From contig SVCU01000008.1 in assembly GCA_015058215.1 (NCBI GenBank), forward strand, positions 1-64,000: a stretch of 64,000 nucleotides of DNA, given 5' to 3'. Positions within the stretch are counted from its first letter, which is position 1, and every line of letters starts with the position of its first letter. A model generated the notes under the pieces. That model saw only the letters and a program-made list of their open reading frames with translations, did no database searches and was not told where the DNA came from. The translations under genes and the position numbers were made by a program. Source of the DNA: Clostridiales bacterium. Its GTDB lineage: Bacteria; Bacillota; Clostridia; Peptostreptococcales; Anaerovoracaceae. This document shows, one piece after another, positions 32,324 to 40,702 of the stretch.

Positions 32324-33613
32324 TTACTTCAGGGCGGCGGTCAGAGCCTGGTCGATGTCGGCGATCAGGTCGGCAGCATCTTCCAGACCGCAGCTGAAGC
32401 GGACCAGGTCGGGGCTGACGCCGGCGGCCTTCAGTTCGTCGTCATTCATCTGACGGTGCGTGGCGCTGGCGGGATGCAGGCAGCAGGTACGAGCATCGGC
32501 AACGTGGGTGGCGATGGCAGCGATCTTCAGTTCCTTCATGAAGGCTTCTGCAGCGGCACGGCCGCCTTTCACGCCGAAGCTGACCACACCGCAGGAACCG
32601 TTCGGCAGGTACTTCTGGCCCAGATCGTAATAGGGATCGCCGGGCAGACCGCAGTAACGGACCCAGGTAACTCTGGGATCCTTGCTCAGGTATTCGGCCA
32701 CAGCCTGACCGTTTTCACAGTGGCGCTTCATGCGGACATGGAGACTTTCCAGACCCAGGTTCAGCAGGAAGGCGTTCTGGGGAGACTGGATGGAACCGAA
32801 GTCTCTCATCAGCTGTGCGGTGGCCTTGGTGATGTAAGCGCCTTCCAGGCCGAAGCGTTCGGTGTAGGTAACGCCGTGGTAGCTGTCGTCGGGAGTGCAG
32901 AGGCCGGGGAACTTTTCGGGATACTTGGTCCAGTCGAACTTGCCGGAATCTACGATGCAGCCGCCGACTCCTGCGCCGTGACCGTCCATGTACTTGGTGG
33001 TGGAGTGGATCACGATATCGGCACCCCATTCCATGGGACGGCAGTTGACGGGAGTGGCGAAGGTGTTATCGATGATGAGGGGAACGCCGTGGGCGTGAGC
33101 GGCCTTGGCGAACTTTTCGATATCCAGCACGGTGAGGGCGGGGTTGGCGATGGTTTCACCGAACACGGCCTTGGTGTTGGGACGGAATGCGGCATTCAGT
33201 TCTTCTTCGGTGCAGTCGGGGCTGACGAAGGTGAAGTCGATGCCCATGCGCTTCATGGTGACGGCGAACAGGTTGTAGGTGCCGCCGTAGATGCTGGAGG
33301 AGCTGACCACGTGGTCGCCGCAGGAAGCGATGTTGAAAACGGAGTAGAAGGATGCGGCCTGGCCGGAAGAGGTGAGCATGGCTGCGGTACCGCCTTCCAG
33401 TTCGGCGATCTTGGCTGCTACGAAATCGTTGGTGGGATTCTGCAGACGGGTGTAGAAGTAACCGTTTGCCTCCAGGTCAAACAGCTTGCCCATGTCTTCG
33501 CTGGTGTTGTACTTGAACGTGGTGCTCTGAACGATGGGGATCTGGCGGGGTTCGCCGTTGCCGGGCTGGTAGCCGCCCTGTACGCACTTGGTGCCGGTGT
33601 TGAAGTTGCTCAT
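32324..33613 (-). CDS. O-acetylhomoserine sulfhydrylase family enzyme (MetY-like)
   Basis: This 429-residue PLP enzyme of the Cys/Met-metabolism family matches O-acetylhomoserine aminocarboxypropyltransferases, which make homocysteine from O-acetylhomoserine and sulfide. Segments seen are TKCVQGGYQPGNGEPRQIPI at the start, the YTRLQNPT motif, SSSSIYGGTYNLF and the PLP lysine in HSTTKYMDGHG. C-terminal active-site residues are in HPASATHRQM. A methionine gamma-lyase activity cannot be excluded. It follows mgtE by 55 bp on the same strand. Confidence 0.9.
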   Translation of the reverse strand: MSNFNTGTKCVQGGYQPGNGEPRQIPIVQSTTFKYNTSEDMGKLFDLEANGYFYTRLQNPTNDFVAAKIAELEGGTAAMLTSSGQAASFYSVFNIASCGDHVVSSSSIYGGTYNLFAVTMKRMGIDFTFVSPDCTEEELNAAFRPNTKAVFGETIANPALTVLDIEKFAKAAHAHGVPLIIDNTFATPVNCRPMEWGADIVIHSTTKYMDGHGAGVGGCIVDSGKFDWTKYPEKFPGLCTPDDSYHGVTYTERFGLEGAYITKATAQLMRDFGSIQSPQNAFLLNLGLESLHVRMKRHCENGQAVAEYLSKDPRVTWVRYCGLPGDPYYDLGQKYLPNGSCGVVSFGVKGGRAAAEAFMKELKIAAIATHVADARTCCLHPASATHRQMNDDELKAAGVSPDLVRFSCGLEDAADLIADIDQALTAALK

Positions 33614-33668
33614 GATGGAATACCTCCTATGGTGTTCGCCGCGAGGGGCGAGGATTTGTATGGGAAAT

Positions 33669-35054
33669 TTAGATGCCCAGGATCAGGGATGCCATGGCGA
33701 AATAAGTGACGGTGGAGACCAGGTCGGTCAGGGAAGAAATGAAGGGGCTTGCCATGAGGGCGGGGTCGATCTTCAGCAGCTTGGCCAGCATGGGAAGCAT
33801 GCCGCCGATGCACTTTGCCACCACGACGACGGCCAGCATGGAGACGGAGACCGTCAGGGCCACCAGAAGACCGTTGCTGTCCAGGAAGTAGATGCGGGCA
33901 AAATTGATGAGGCAGAGGGCGAGACCGATGATGGTACTGACCCGAAGCTCCTTCCAGAGGACCCGCAGGGCATCGGAAAGTTCGATGTCGCCGGTGGCAA
34001 GACCACGGATCACCAGGGTGGCTGCCTGGGAGCCGGAGTTGCCGCCGGTGCCCATCAGCATGGGCATGTAGGTGACCAGGCAGATCACGGAAGAAAGCAT
34101 ATCCTGGAAACCGGCGATGATGCTGCCGGTGACCACGTAGGAAAGCATGAGGACGAACAGCCAGGGGAGACGGGACCACACGTGGCGGAATACGCCGGTA
34201 TCCAGGTATTCGCGGGTGGAGTCGTCCGTCATAACGCCGGCCATCTTCTGGAAGTCTTCTTCCGTTTCTTCTTCGATGACGTCCAGAATGTCGTCCACGG
34301 TGATGATACCCACCAGACGGTCTTCTTTATCCACGACGGGGATGGCCAGGAAGCCGTAGCGCTTGAACTGTTCGGAAGCTACTTCCTGGTCGTCGGTGAC
34401 GCCGATGGAAACGAAATCTTCCGTCATCAGATCTTCTACCAGCTGGTCTTCTTTGGCCACCACCAGGCTTCTGAGAGAGACGACGCCCAGAAGCTTGCGG
34501 CCTGCGTCTTTGACGTAGCAGGTGTAGATGGTTTCGCTGTCCAGAGCTACGGTGCGGATGGAAGCCAGGGCTTCGGCCACGGTCATGTCTCTGCGGAGGC
34601 TGATGTAGTCCGGGGTCATCAGGCTGCCGGCGCTGTTTTCGGGGTAGTTCAGGAAGGCGTTGATCTGCTTGCGCTCCTCTTTGGTGGCGCGGGCCAGGAT
34701 CTTGTCCACCACGTTGGCGGGCAGCTCTTCCAGAACGTCGATCATATCGTCGAAGGGCAGTTCATCCATGATGAAGTGCATTTCTTTATCGGTGATGCCG
34801 GTGATGATATCGACCTGGGTATCTACGGAGAGGTAAGAGAAAACGTCGACGGAGAGATCCTTGGGCAGGATGCGGTAGAGGACGATGACCTTTTCCAGGC
34901 CTAGTTCGTCCAGGATCTCTTCCAGAAGTTCCGCGATGTCTACGGCGTTGAATTCCAGCAGTTCTTCGCGGGCCTGTACGTATTTTTTTTCGGAAAGAAG
35001 GTCCATGATGAGCTCGAGGCTTTCATCAAGGGCTCTGTCGCGTTCAGTTTCCAT
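33669..35054 (-). CDS. mgtE: Magnesium transporter MgtE
   Basis: This 461-residue Mg2+ channel/transporter has three parts. Residues 1-140 form an acidic N domain (DIAELLEEI, LPKDLSVDVFSYL, ANVVDKIL). Two CBS domains cover about 145-275. The C-terminal part has five membrane helices (TGGNSGSQAATLVIRGLATG, typical of the pore). The cytosolic domains sense intracellular Mg2+ and close the pore. I chose the ATG at 35054, with GGAGG 8 nt upstream; the longer frame to 35288 runs through the promoter. No M-box riboswitch is seen in the short leader. Confidence 0.95.
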   Translation of the reverse strand: METERDRALDESLELIMDLLSEKKYVQAREELLEFNAVDIAELLEEILDELGLEKVIVLYRILPKDLSVDVFSYLSVDTQVDIITGITDKEMHFIMDELPFDDMIDVLEELPANVVDKILARATKEERKQINAFLNYPENSAGSLMTPDYISLRRDMTVAEALASIRTVALDSETIYTCYVKDAGRKLLGVVSLRSLVVAKEDQLVEDLMTEDFVSIGVTDDQEVASEQFKRYGFLAIPVVDKEDRLVGIITVDDILDVIEEETEEDFQKMAGVMTDDSTREYLDTGVFRHVWSRLPWLFVLMLSYVVTGSIIAGFQDMLSSVICLVTYMPMLMGTGGNSGSQAATLVIRGLATGDIELSDALRVLWKELRVSTIIGLALCLINFARIYFLDSNGLLVALTVSVSMLAVVVVAKCIGGMLPMLAKLLKIDPALMASPFISSLTDLVSTVTYFAMASLILGI

Positions 35055-35094
35055 GGGCGAGACCTCCTTTTTTGTGTTGTTCCTGTATCCTAAA

Positions 35095-35123
35095 AGTTTA
35101 CACTTTTTTGGAAGAATGTGCAA
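35095..35123 (-). promoter_or_regulatory. Promoter of mgtE
   Basis: On the minus strand TTGCAC and TAAACT are separated by 17 nt, about 40 bp before the start codon. Confidence 0.75.
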
Positions 35124-35258
35124 CGGAAAAGCAGGAAAATTTTTGGAATATGACAAGGCAGTTACATTCCCTCGCCAGCGGTTTACGGGAGGGCAAAAAA
35201 GGAGTACACTATATAAGATAAAAACGAAAGAAAAACCCGAAACAGGGAGGAACGATCC

Positions 35259-36173
35259 ATGTGTTTGATTACGGAAAAAACGGTCCATACTCTCATTAAG
35301 CCGCGAGGCAGAGAACTACATAAGGGCAGCTTCGGAAAGGTGCTGATCATTGCCGGCAGCAAGGGCATGACGGGCGCGGCGATCCTGGCGGCCCGGGGGG
35401 CTCTGCGCAGCGGTGCGGGGCTGGTGCGGATGGCTCTTCCGGAAGAGCTGTACCCCATTGCACAGGTGGCGGTTCCGGAAGCTACCTGCGTGCCCCGGAA
35501 GTTCAATGAGGAAGATCTGAACGGATACAATGCTGTGGTGATGGGGCCCGGCCTGGGCACCGGCGAGGAAAGCGCAGCCCTGGTGGACCGGGTGCTGCGC
35601 CTGTATAGGGGCAAATTGGTGCTGGACGCTGACGCTCTGACAATTGTGGCCCGGCAGGGACTGCCGGGCGACGGGGCGGCCGCAAATTCTGACGCCGCCC
35701 CCGAAAGCGGCCTGCCAAATGCGGGCCCGGCAGGCCGCCCGCAGCTGATCCTGACCCCCCATCCCGGGGAAGCCGCCCGGCTTCTTTCCTGCAGCACCAA
35801 AGAGATCCAGCAGGACCGCCCCGGGGCGGTGAAAGCCATGGCACAAAAGTATCATGCGGTGGCTGTTCTGAAAGGTGCCGGCACCCTGGTCACCACACCG
35901 GAAGGACAGACATATACTAATACCACAGGCAATCCGGGCATGGCCACGGGAGGCAGCGGCGATGTGCTTTCCGGCATCACCGGCAGCCTGGCAGCTCAGG
36001 GCCTTTCCGCGGAAGAAGCGGCTGTGGCAGCGGTCTATGTGCACGGTCTTGCCGGTGACATCATGGCCGGTGTGATGGGAGAATACGGCCTGACCGCCGG
36101 CGACCTGCCGGAAGGTGCGGCACTGGCTCTGCGGCAGATCACAAAAGTCCAATTGGATCAATCTTCCTTTTGA
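35259..36173 (+). CDS. nnrD: ADP-dependent (S)-NAD(P)H-hydrate dehydratase
   Basis: This 304-residue enzyme of the YjeF C-terminal/carbohydrate kinase-like family repairs hydrated NADH and NADPH. Conserved segments are KGSFGKVLIIAGSKGMTGAA, VMGPGLGTGEE, LVLDADAL, LTPHPGEAARLL and the catalytic GNPGMATGGSGDVLSGI. The NnrE epimerase domain found in fused forms is absent. Residues of about 131-160 are an Ala/Gly/Pro/Asn-rich insertion encoded by three successive hairpins, including two dispersed elements. GGGAGG precedes the ATG. mazEF follows; in many Firmicutes an alr gene lies between, but not here. Confidence 0.92.
   Translation: MCLITEKTVHTLIKPRGRELHKGSFGKVLIIAGSKGMTGAAILAARGALRSGAGLVRMALPEELYPIAQVAVPEATCVPRKFNEEDLNGYNAVVMGPGLGTGEESAALVDRVLRLYRGKLVLDADALTIVARQGLPGDGAAANSDAAPESGLPNAGPAGRPQLILTPHPGEAARLLSCSTKEIQQDRPGAVKAMAQKYHAVAVLKGAGTLVTTPEGQTYTNTTGNPGMATGGSGDVLSGITGSLAAQGLSAEEAAVAAVYVHGLAGDIMAGVMGEYGLTAGDLPEGAALALRQITKVQLDQSSF
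35650..35668. repeat. Small hairpin in nnrD insertion
   Basis: CCCGGCA and TGCCGGG form a perfect 7 bp stem around GGGAC, 4 bp before a dispersed element. It may be a shortened or decayed relative. Confidence 0.5.
35673..35701. repeat. Dispersed hairpin element, copy G (in frame in nnrD)
   Basis: Perfect 8 bp arms GGGGCGGC and GCCGCCCC enclose CGCAAATTCTGAC. The centre is close to the spacers of the 21 bp array. Confidence 0.8.
35707..35738. repeat. Dispersed hairpin element, copy H (in frame in nnrD)
   Basis: Perfect 10 bp arms GCGGCCTGCC and GGCAGGCCGC enclose AAATGCGGGCCC, 5 bp after copy G. Confidence 0.8.
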
Positions 36174-36198
36174 CAAATTGCGACACCTCAGTTAGAAT
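36170..36198 (+). promoter_or_regulatory. Promoter of mazEF
   Basis: Consensus TTGACA overlaps the nnrD stop codon and is followed after 17 nt by TAGAAT. Transcription would begin near 36205, at the edge of the AT-rich operator-like repeats. Confidence 0.9.
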
Positions 36199-36202
36199 AG
36201 GA

Positions 36203-36265
36203 TATATAAAAAGATATACCGCGATATATATCGATGTATATATAATAATATATACAAAAAGATAT
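36203..36265. promoter_or_regulatory. AT-rich operator-like repeats in the mazEF leader
   Basis: A perfect 12 bp palindrome CGATATATATCG (36222-36233) lies between two direct repeats, TATATAAAAAGATAT (36203-36217) and TATATACAAAAAGATAT (36249-36265). The block is strikingly AT-rich in a G+C-rich region and covers the predicted transcription start. It is a good candidate for binding by the ribbon-helix-helix antitoxin encoded downstream. Confidence 0.7.
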
Positions 36266-36307
36266 CTGTTCGGCGGATCGCAGCAAAAACAGTGCAGAGG
36301 TGATCAC

Positions 36308-36589
36308 ATGCCCAATATGAAAAAAGTGATCGTCGCTCTGCCGGAAGAACTGCTGGCTCGCATCGATGGGGCCGCAGCGGCAGAGGACAAAAGCAGAAGT
36401 GAGCTGGTGCGGGAAGCTCTCCATCTCCTGCTGGAAAACAAGCGGAGAGAAGAGATCCGGGAGGCTCTTGTGACCGGTTACGAGGTCATGGGGAGCCTGA
36501 ACCTGGAACTGGCGGAGGAAGGGTTCGCAGAGGATGCGGATACCTATTTCCGCTATGAGGAAAGCCTGGCATCGGCGGAGAGAGTGTGA
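36308..36589 (+). CDS. mazE: Ribbon-helix-helix antitoxin, MazE/EndoAI type
   Basis: This 93-residue protein has an N-terminal ribbon-helix-helix DNA-binding domain ([19 protein letters not shown], then [16 protein letters not shown]) and an acidic C-terminus likely to wrap the toxin. This is the Bacillus EndoAI (YdcD) layout, not the AbrB-like fold of E. coli MazE. It neutralises the downstream endoribonuclease and probably represses its own operon through the AT-rich leader. I chose the ATG at 36308, where AGAGGTGAT gives strong pairing with 16S rRNA. The longer frame from 36170 reads through the promoter. Confidence 0.9.
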   Translation: MPNMKKVIVALPEELLARIDGAAAAEDKSRSELVREALHLLLENKRREEIREALVTGYEVMGSLNLELAEEGFAEDADTYFRYEESLASAERV

Positions 36590-36594
36590 AGAAC

Positions 36595-36945
36595 ATGAAC
36601 GTCAAACGCGGTGACTTGTACTTTGCGGACCTGAGCCCTGTGGTGGGGTCCGAACAGGGAGGGACCAGACCGGTTTTGGTGGTGCAGAACGACGTGGGGA
36701 ACAAATACAGCCCCACGGTGATCGTGGCCGCCGTCACCTCCCGCATCAATAAAGCAAAGCTGCCCACCCACGTGGAGGTGAAGGCCGACGAAAACGGCCT
36801 TTCGCGGGATTCGGTGATCCTGCTGGAGCAGCTTCGAACCATCGATAAAAAGCGGCTCAGGGAGAAGGTGGGCCGGGTGGATGAAGACACCCTGGCTTCC
36901 GTGGCGGAAGCCCTTTCCATCAGCCTGGGCATTTTGGAACTATAA
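36595..36945 (+). CDS. mazF: Endoribonuclease toxin MazF (EndoA/NdoA)
   Basis: This 116-residue PemK/MazF toxin is close to Bacillus EndoA, which cuts mRNA at UACAU. Conserved parts are [21 protein letters not shown], the [20 protein letters not shown] segment with the catalytic region, and [16 protein letters not shown] list the ATG at 36595, the position usual in the family. A GTG at 36586 overlapping the mazE stop codon (GTGA) is an alternative and better placed relative to GGAG. Either way, mazE and mazF are translationally coupled. Confidence 0.95.
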   Translation: MNVKRGDLYFADLSPVVGSEQGGTRPVLVVQNDVGNKYSPTVIVAAVTSRINKAKLPTHVEVKADENGLSRDSVILLEQLRTIDKKRLREKVGRVDEDTLASVAEALSISLGILEL

Positions 36946-36964
36946 TACGAAGGAGATCCACAAA

Positions 36965-37570
36965 ATGAAGAAGAAAACGTTTGCAGCATCCATCGGTTTC
37001 ATCCTTATGGTGGCCCTGGCAGGGGCACTGTTCATGGGCAATACCCTCGGCGCCCCCGGCTCCGAAGCGGATCCCGTTGTGACCAAAAGCTACGTGGAAA
37101 ACTACGTGACCACCGCTCTGAACAACGCCCTGAACGGTCCCATCAAGAGCGCCATCGATTCGGCGGTCTCCAAGGCCAAGACCGACATCAAGGCAGAACT
37201 CTCCGGCACCGGCACTGAGGGCGGCTCCAATACCGACACCGAAGGAAATACCGGTACCGAAGGCGGTAACAACACCGAAGAAACTACCGGAACTGCCGCA
37301 TCCGCACCCACCTTCATCGTCGTGAATGTGCCTGCCGGTACCAAGATCATCGGCAAGGGCGGCACCGAAATGATCCTCCGCGGCGGCAGTGCCAAGGCCA
37401 TCGACAACGGTGTGGACGGCGTATCCGACCTGACCGGTGCAAAGGACCTGCTGGGCGGCACCAAGATCAGCCCCAATCATCTTCTGCTGATCCCCAGAGA
37501 CGACGGCCGCGGCATCGAAGCCACTTCCGAAGTCTGGGTCATGGTGAAGGGCGACTACATTCTGAAATAG
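36965..37570 (+). CDS. Secreted or membrane-anchored protein of unknown function
   Basis: I do not recognise a family for this 201-residue protein. It has an N-terminal signal or anchor helix (residues 8-28), then a helical stretch (VTKSYVENYVTTALNNAL) at about 40-75, a Gly/Thr/Glu/Asn-rich linker at about 78-107 and a compact C-terminal domain (about 110-201) with repeated short beta patterns (NVPAGTKIIGKGGTEMILRGG). An AAGGAG site lies 9 nt before the ATG. It sits 19 bp after mazF and 33 bp before the SLH-domain protein gene, so it likely belongs to the cell-surface unit that starts here. Confidence 0.7.
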   Translation: MKKKTFAASIGFILMVALAGALFMGNTLGAPGSEADPVVTKSYVENYVTTALNNALNGPIKSAIDSAVSKAKTDIKAELSGTGTEGGSNTDTEGNTGTEGGNNTEETTGTAASAPTFIVVNVPAGTKIIGKGGTEMILRGGSAKAIDNGVDGVSDLTGAKDLLGGTKISPNHLLLIPRDDGRGIEATSEVWVMVKGDYILK

Positions 37571-37603
37571 CATCACGAGCAGCGAAAGAAAAGAGGTTAG
37601 GGA

Positions 37604-40600
37604 ATGAGAAGCAATTTTAGAAACATGCAGCGGGGAAGAAGAACCATCGCCTTTGTGCTTGCACTGGTGATGCTCTTTACGCCGACCTTCGGCATCACCG
37701 CGTTTGCAGATGACGCAGGGGATGAGATCGTCCACGCCAGCCTGTCCCTGGGGGATAACATGACCCTTCACACCGGCGTGCTGTGGAACAGCAGTATGGA
37801 GGACCGCATTGCGGAAAATTATCTGCTGTATCTGCCCGGCGGTACCGTGAAGACCATGGTCATTTACGGCCATGATATTTACGGCCAGGCCACCTTGAAA
37901 AACGCCATCAAATACGTGGAAGAGGAAGAAGGAAAGCACGTGGTCGCAGCGGTCAACGGCGACTTCTTCAGCATCGCCACCGGTGTACCCGTGGGTATGG
38001 CCATCAAGAACGGCATCCTGCGTACCTCCGACACCGACCCCAGAAACGTGGTGGCCTTCCAGGCGGACGGCAGTGCCAAGATCGGCCCCTCCGGCCTGAA
38101 AATCAAGATCAGCGGCCACAATATGCTGCAGACTCTGGAAAATGTAAAATTCAACAAGGTGCTGGATAAAAGCTCCGGTGCCGTGCTGTACAGCAGTGAT
38201 TTCGAAGACACCAACAAAACTTCCGGCAAGCACACCAGTTATTACCTGAGCATCGTGGAAGGGGAACTGAAGGTGGGCAGCACTCTCACCGCAAAGGTGG
38301 AGAACATGACGAGCAGTTCATCTCCCGACCTGCTCCCGGAGAACGGCCTCGTGCTGTGCTTCGCCGATGACAGCATTTATATTAATGAAGTGAAAGCCAT
38401 GAGCACCCTGCGGATCGGCGATGAGATCACCATCGAGATCACCGGCAACGAACTGCTGAACGGCGCAGAAAACGCCGTGGGCGGCGGCGATCTGCTGCTG
38501 GTGAACGGGGAAAACGTGGCTCCCTCCGGCAGCACCAGAGCCCCCAGAACCGCCGTCGGCGTTCTGGAGAACGGCAAGGTGGTCTATTACACGGCTGACG
38601 GCCGCCAGAGCGGCTACAGCGGCGGCCTCACCCTGAAGGAACTGGCAGACCGCATGAAGGAACTGGGCTGTGTGGATGCCATCAATATGGACGGCGGCGG
38701 TTCCACCACCCTGCAGACCATGTATCCCGGTGAGTCCGAAATGACCACCATCAACAAGCCCTCCGGCGGCTCCCTGAGAAGCTGCGGCAATTACATCGTA
38801 TTCTACACGGACCAGCCGGCCACCGGTAAGGCCGCCCGGCTGTTCCTGTATCCCTTTAATGCCATGCTCCTGACCGGCGGCTCCGTTGAACTGACCGCCA
38901 AGGCGGCGGATGCGGCCTACCATCCTGTGAGCATCTCCGCCGAAAAGGTGACCTATAAGAGCCAGAAGGGGCTCGGCACCGTGGAGGGGAACGTGTTCAC
39001 CGCCGGGAAAAAGGCGGGGACGGAAACCCTGATCGCCGGCTACGGCGAAGTGGGCGGCCTCGTCAACATCAACATCATCGATACGCCCGAAAGCGTACAG
39101 CTGCGCAGCCAGGCGGGCGGGAACGAGGTCTCTCAGGTCACCCTGTACAGCGGCGAAAGCTACGATTTTACCGCTTCCGCCCATTACCATACCGTGCCTC
39201 TGATCAGCGATGACAGCTGCTACACCTGGACGGTCACCGGCGACATCGGTACCATCGATGAGAACGGTCTGTTCACCGCTGCAGACATCACCAAGGGGCA
39301 GGGCACTGTCACCGTTTCTGCCGGCGGCATCACCGCTTCCGCCGAAGTGAAGGTGGTCTCCGAAGGCTACCTGGTGGAAGATTTTGAAGAGTATCAGGTC
39401 TTTGCGAACGGCACCGCAGCCGGTATCGAAGGCAAGCTGATGGATAACAACAAGGCTCTGGTGCGCTACGGCAGCAAGAGCCTGCAGCTGGATTACGATT
39501 TCACCGCAGCGGAAGGCAAGACCGAACTGGTGCTGCCTCTGGAACTGCCCCTGACTAAGGAACTGAACACCCTGAACCTGTGGGTCTACGGCGATCACTC
39601 CAAGAATTCCCTGTCCGCCACCTTCCACAGCAACGAAGGCGCGGTCACGGTAGCCGGTTCCGCCATTGATTTTGAAGGCTGGAAGCGGATCTCCTTCGCC
39701 GTTCCCCAGGGCGTTACCGCGCTGCAGGGCATCGGCATCATGGGCGGCGGCGCGGCCTCCGGTACCATCTATGCAGACCAGATCGTAGCCAGCAAGGGCA
39801 CCTATGTGGACAATCAGGCTCCCTCTGTGGAACTGACCCTGGACGGCCTTTCCGTGGTGGGTGTCATCTCCGATGATGCGGATGGTGCCATCACCCAGCA
39901 GCAGGTACAGCTGACCTATGACGGCAAGCCTCTGGCATTCGTCTATTCCCAGGAAGGGCAGAGCTTCACCGCCGAACTTCCCGCAGCGGATCCCTACGAC
40001 CATCAGGTGGCCGTCACCGTCCGCGACCTTTCCGGCAACATGGCCCGTAAGTTCCTGACCCTGGCACCGGAAGAAAAGAACGAAGAGGAAGGCGATACCG
40101 GCAGCGGTGAAATTTACGCAGCCGAGATCCCCTTCAAGGATACGGAAGGCCACTGGGCGGAAAGTTACGCCAACTACCTGTACCAGCAGGGTCTCACCAA
40201 GGGCGTTGAGACCGCAAACGGCATCGAATACCAGCCCAACAACAAGATGACCCGTCAGGAGATCGCCGTAATGATGGCCCGCTGGCTGGGCATCGAAGGC
40301 CGTTACGATGATGTGGAACTGCCCTATACCGATGCGGACAAGATCCCCGAATGGGCGCTTCCCGCAGCCAAAGCCATGTACGCTACCGGCATCATCGCCG
40401 GTGTGAAATACAACGACGGGGTCCGCTTCAACGGCACCTCTCAGGTGACCCGTCAGGAAGTAATGACCATCATCGGTCGTATCCAGGAACGAGGCTACAC
40501 CGAAGCGGAACTGGATTTCAAGGATGCAAATAAAGTGGCCTCCTGGGCAGCTCCCTACGTGAAGAGCCTGGTGGGCCAGGGCATCATCAGCGGTGATGCG

Positions 40601-40669
40601 GGCATGCTGCGCCCCCTGGATCCCGTATCCAGAGGCGAAGCCGCCAAAATCATCTTCTGCCTGTACTAA
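37604..40669 (+). CDS. Phosphodiester glycosidase (NAGPA) domain surface protein with SLH repeats
   Basis: This 1021-residue secreted protein has a signal peptide (cleavage after about residue 35, AFA), then a phosphodiester glycosidase/NAGPA domain at about 40-405 (NGDFFS at 118-123, INMDGGGSTTL near 360). Ig-like and carbohydrate-binding-like beta domains follow at about 405-830, and three SLH repeats at about 840-1021 (DTEGHWAESYANYL, MTRQEIAVMMARWLG). SLH repeats hold proteins to a pyruvylated wall polymer. The enzyme domain likely acts on a phosphodiester-linked sugar in the envelope; substrate is inference. The next gene encodes the pyruvyltransferase needed for SLH anchoring. Confidence 0.92.
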   Translation: MRSNFRNMQRGRRTIAFVLALVMLFTPTFGITAFADDAGDEIVHASLSLGDNMTLHTGVLWNSSMEDRIAENYLLYLPGGTVKTMVIYGHDIYGQATLKNAIKYVEEEEGKHVVAAVNGDFFSIATGVPVGMAIKNGILRTSDTDPRNVVAFQADGSAKIGPSGLKIKISGHNMLQTLENVKFNKVLDKSSGAVLYSSDFEDTNKTSGKHTSYYLSIVEGELKVGSTLTAKVENMTSSSSPDLLPENGLVLCFADDSIYINEVKAMSTLRIGDEITIEITGNELLNGAENAVGGGDLLLVNGENVAPSGSTRAPRTAVGVLENGKVVYYTADGRQSGYSGGLTLKELADRMKELGCVDAINMDGGGSTTLQTMYPGESEMTTINKPSGGSLRSCGNYIVFYTDQPATGKAARLFLYPFNAMLLTGGSVELTAKAADAAYHPVSISAEKVTYKSQKGLGTVEGNVFTAGKKAGTETLIAGYGEVGGLVNINIIDTPESVQLRSQAGGNEVSQVTLYSGESYDFTASAHYHTVPLISDDSCYTWTVTGDIGTIDENGLFTAADITKGQGTVTVSAGGITASAEVKVVSEGYLVEDFEEYQVFANGTAAGIEGKLMDNNKALVRYGSKSLQLDYDFTAAEGKTELVLPLELPLTKELNTLNLWVYGDHSKNSLSATFHSNEGAVTVAGSAIDFEGWKRISFAVPQGVTALQGIGIMGGGAASGTIYADQIVASKGTYVDNQAPSVELTLDGLSVVGVISDDADGAITQQQVQLTYDGKPLAFVYSQEGQSFTAELPAADPYDHQVAVTVRDLSGNMARKFLTLAPEEKNEEEGDTGSGEIYAAEIPFKDTEGHWAESYANYLYQQGLTKGVETANGIEYQPNNKMTRQEIAVMMARWLGIEGRYDDVELPYTDADKIPEWALPAAKAMYATGIIAGVKYNDGVRFNGTSQVTRQEVMTIIGRIQERGYTEAELDFKDANKVASWAAPYVKSLVGQGIISGDAGMLRPLDPVSRGEAAKIIFCLY

Positions 40670-40702
40670 AGCACAAACCAAAATTAGGAGATCAAGTTTA
40701 CT

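Noticed and set aside
33669-35288. Longer mgtE frame starting at 35288
   Set aside because: The extra 78 codons cover the mgtE promoter and overlap nnrD. The ATG at 35054 has a strong ribosome binding site.
36170-36307. Longer mazE frame starting at 36170
   Set aside because: It would read through the promoter and operator-like repeats. The ATG at 36308 has a strong site and fits the family.
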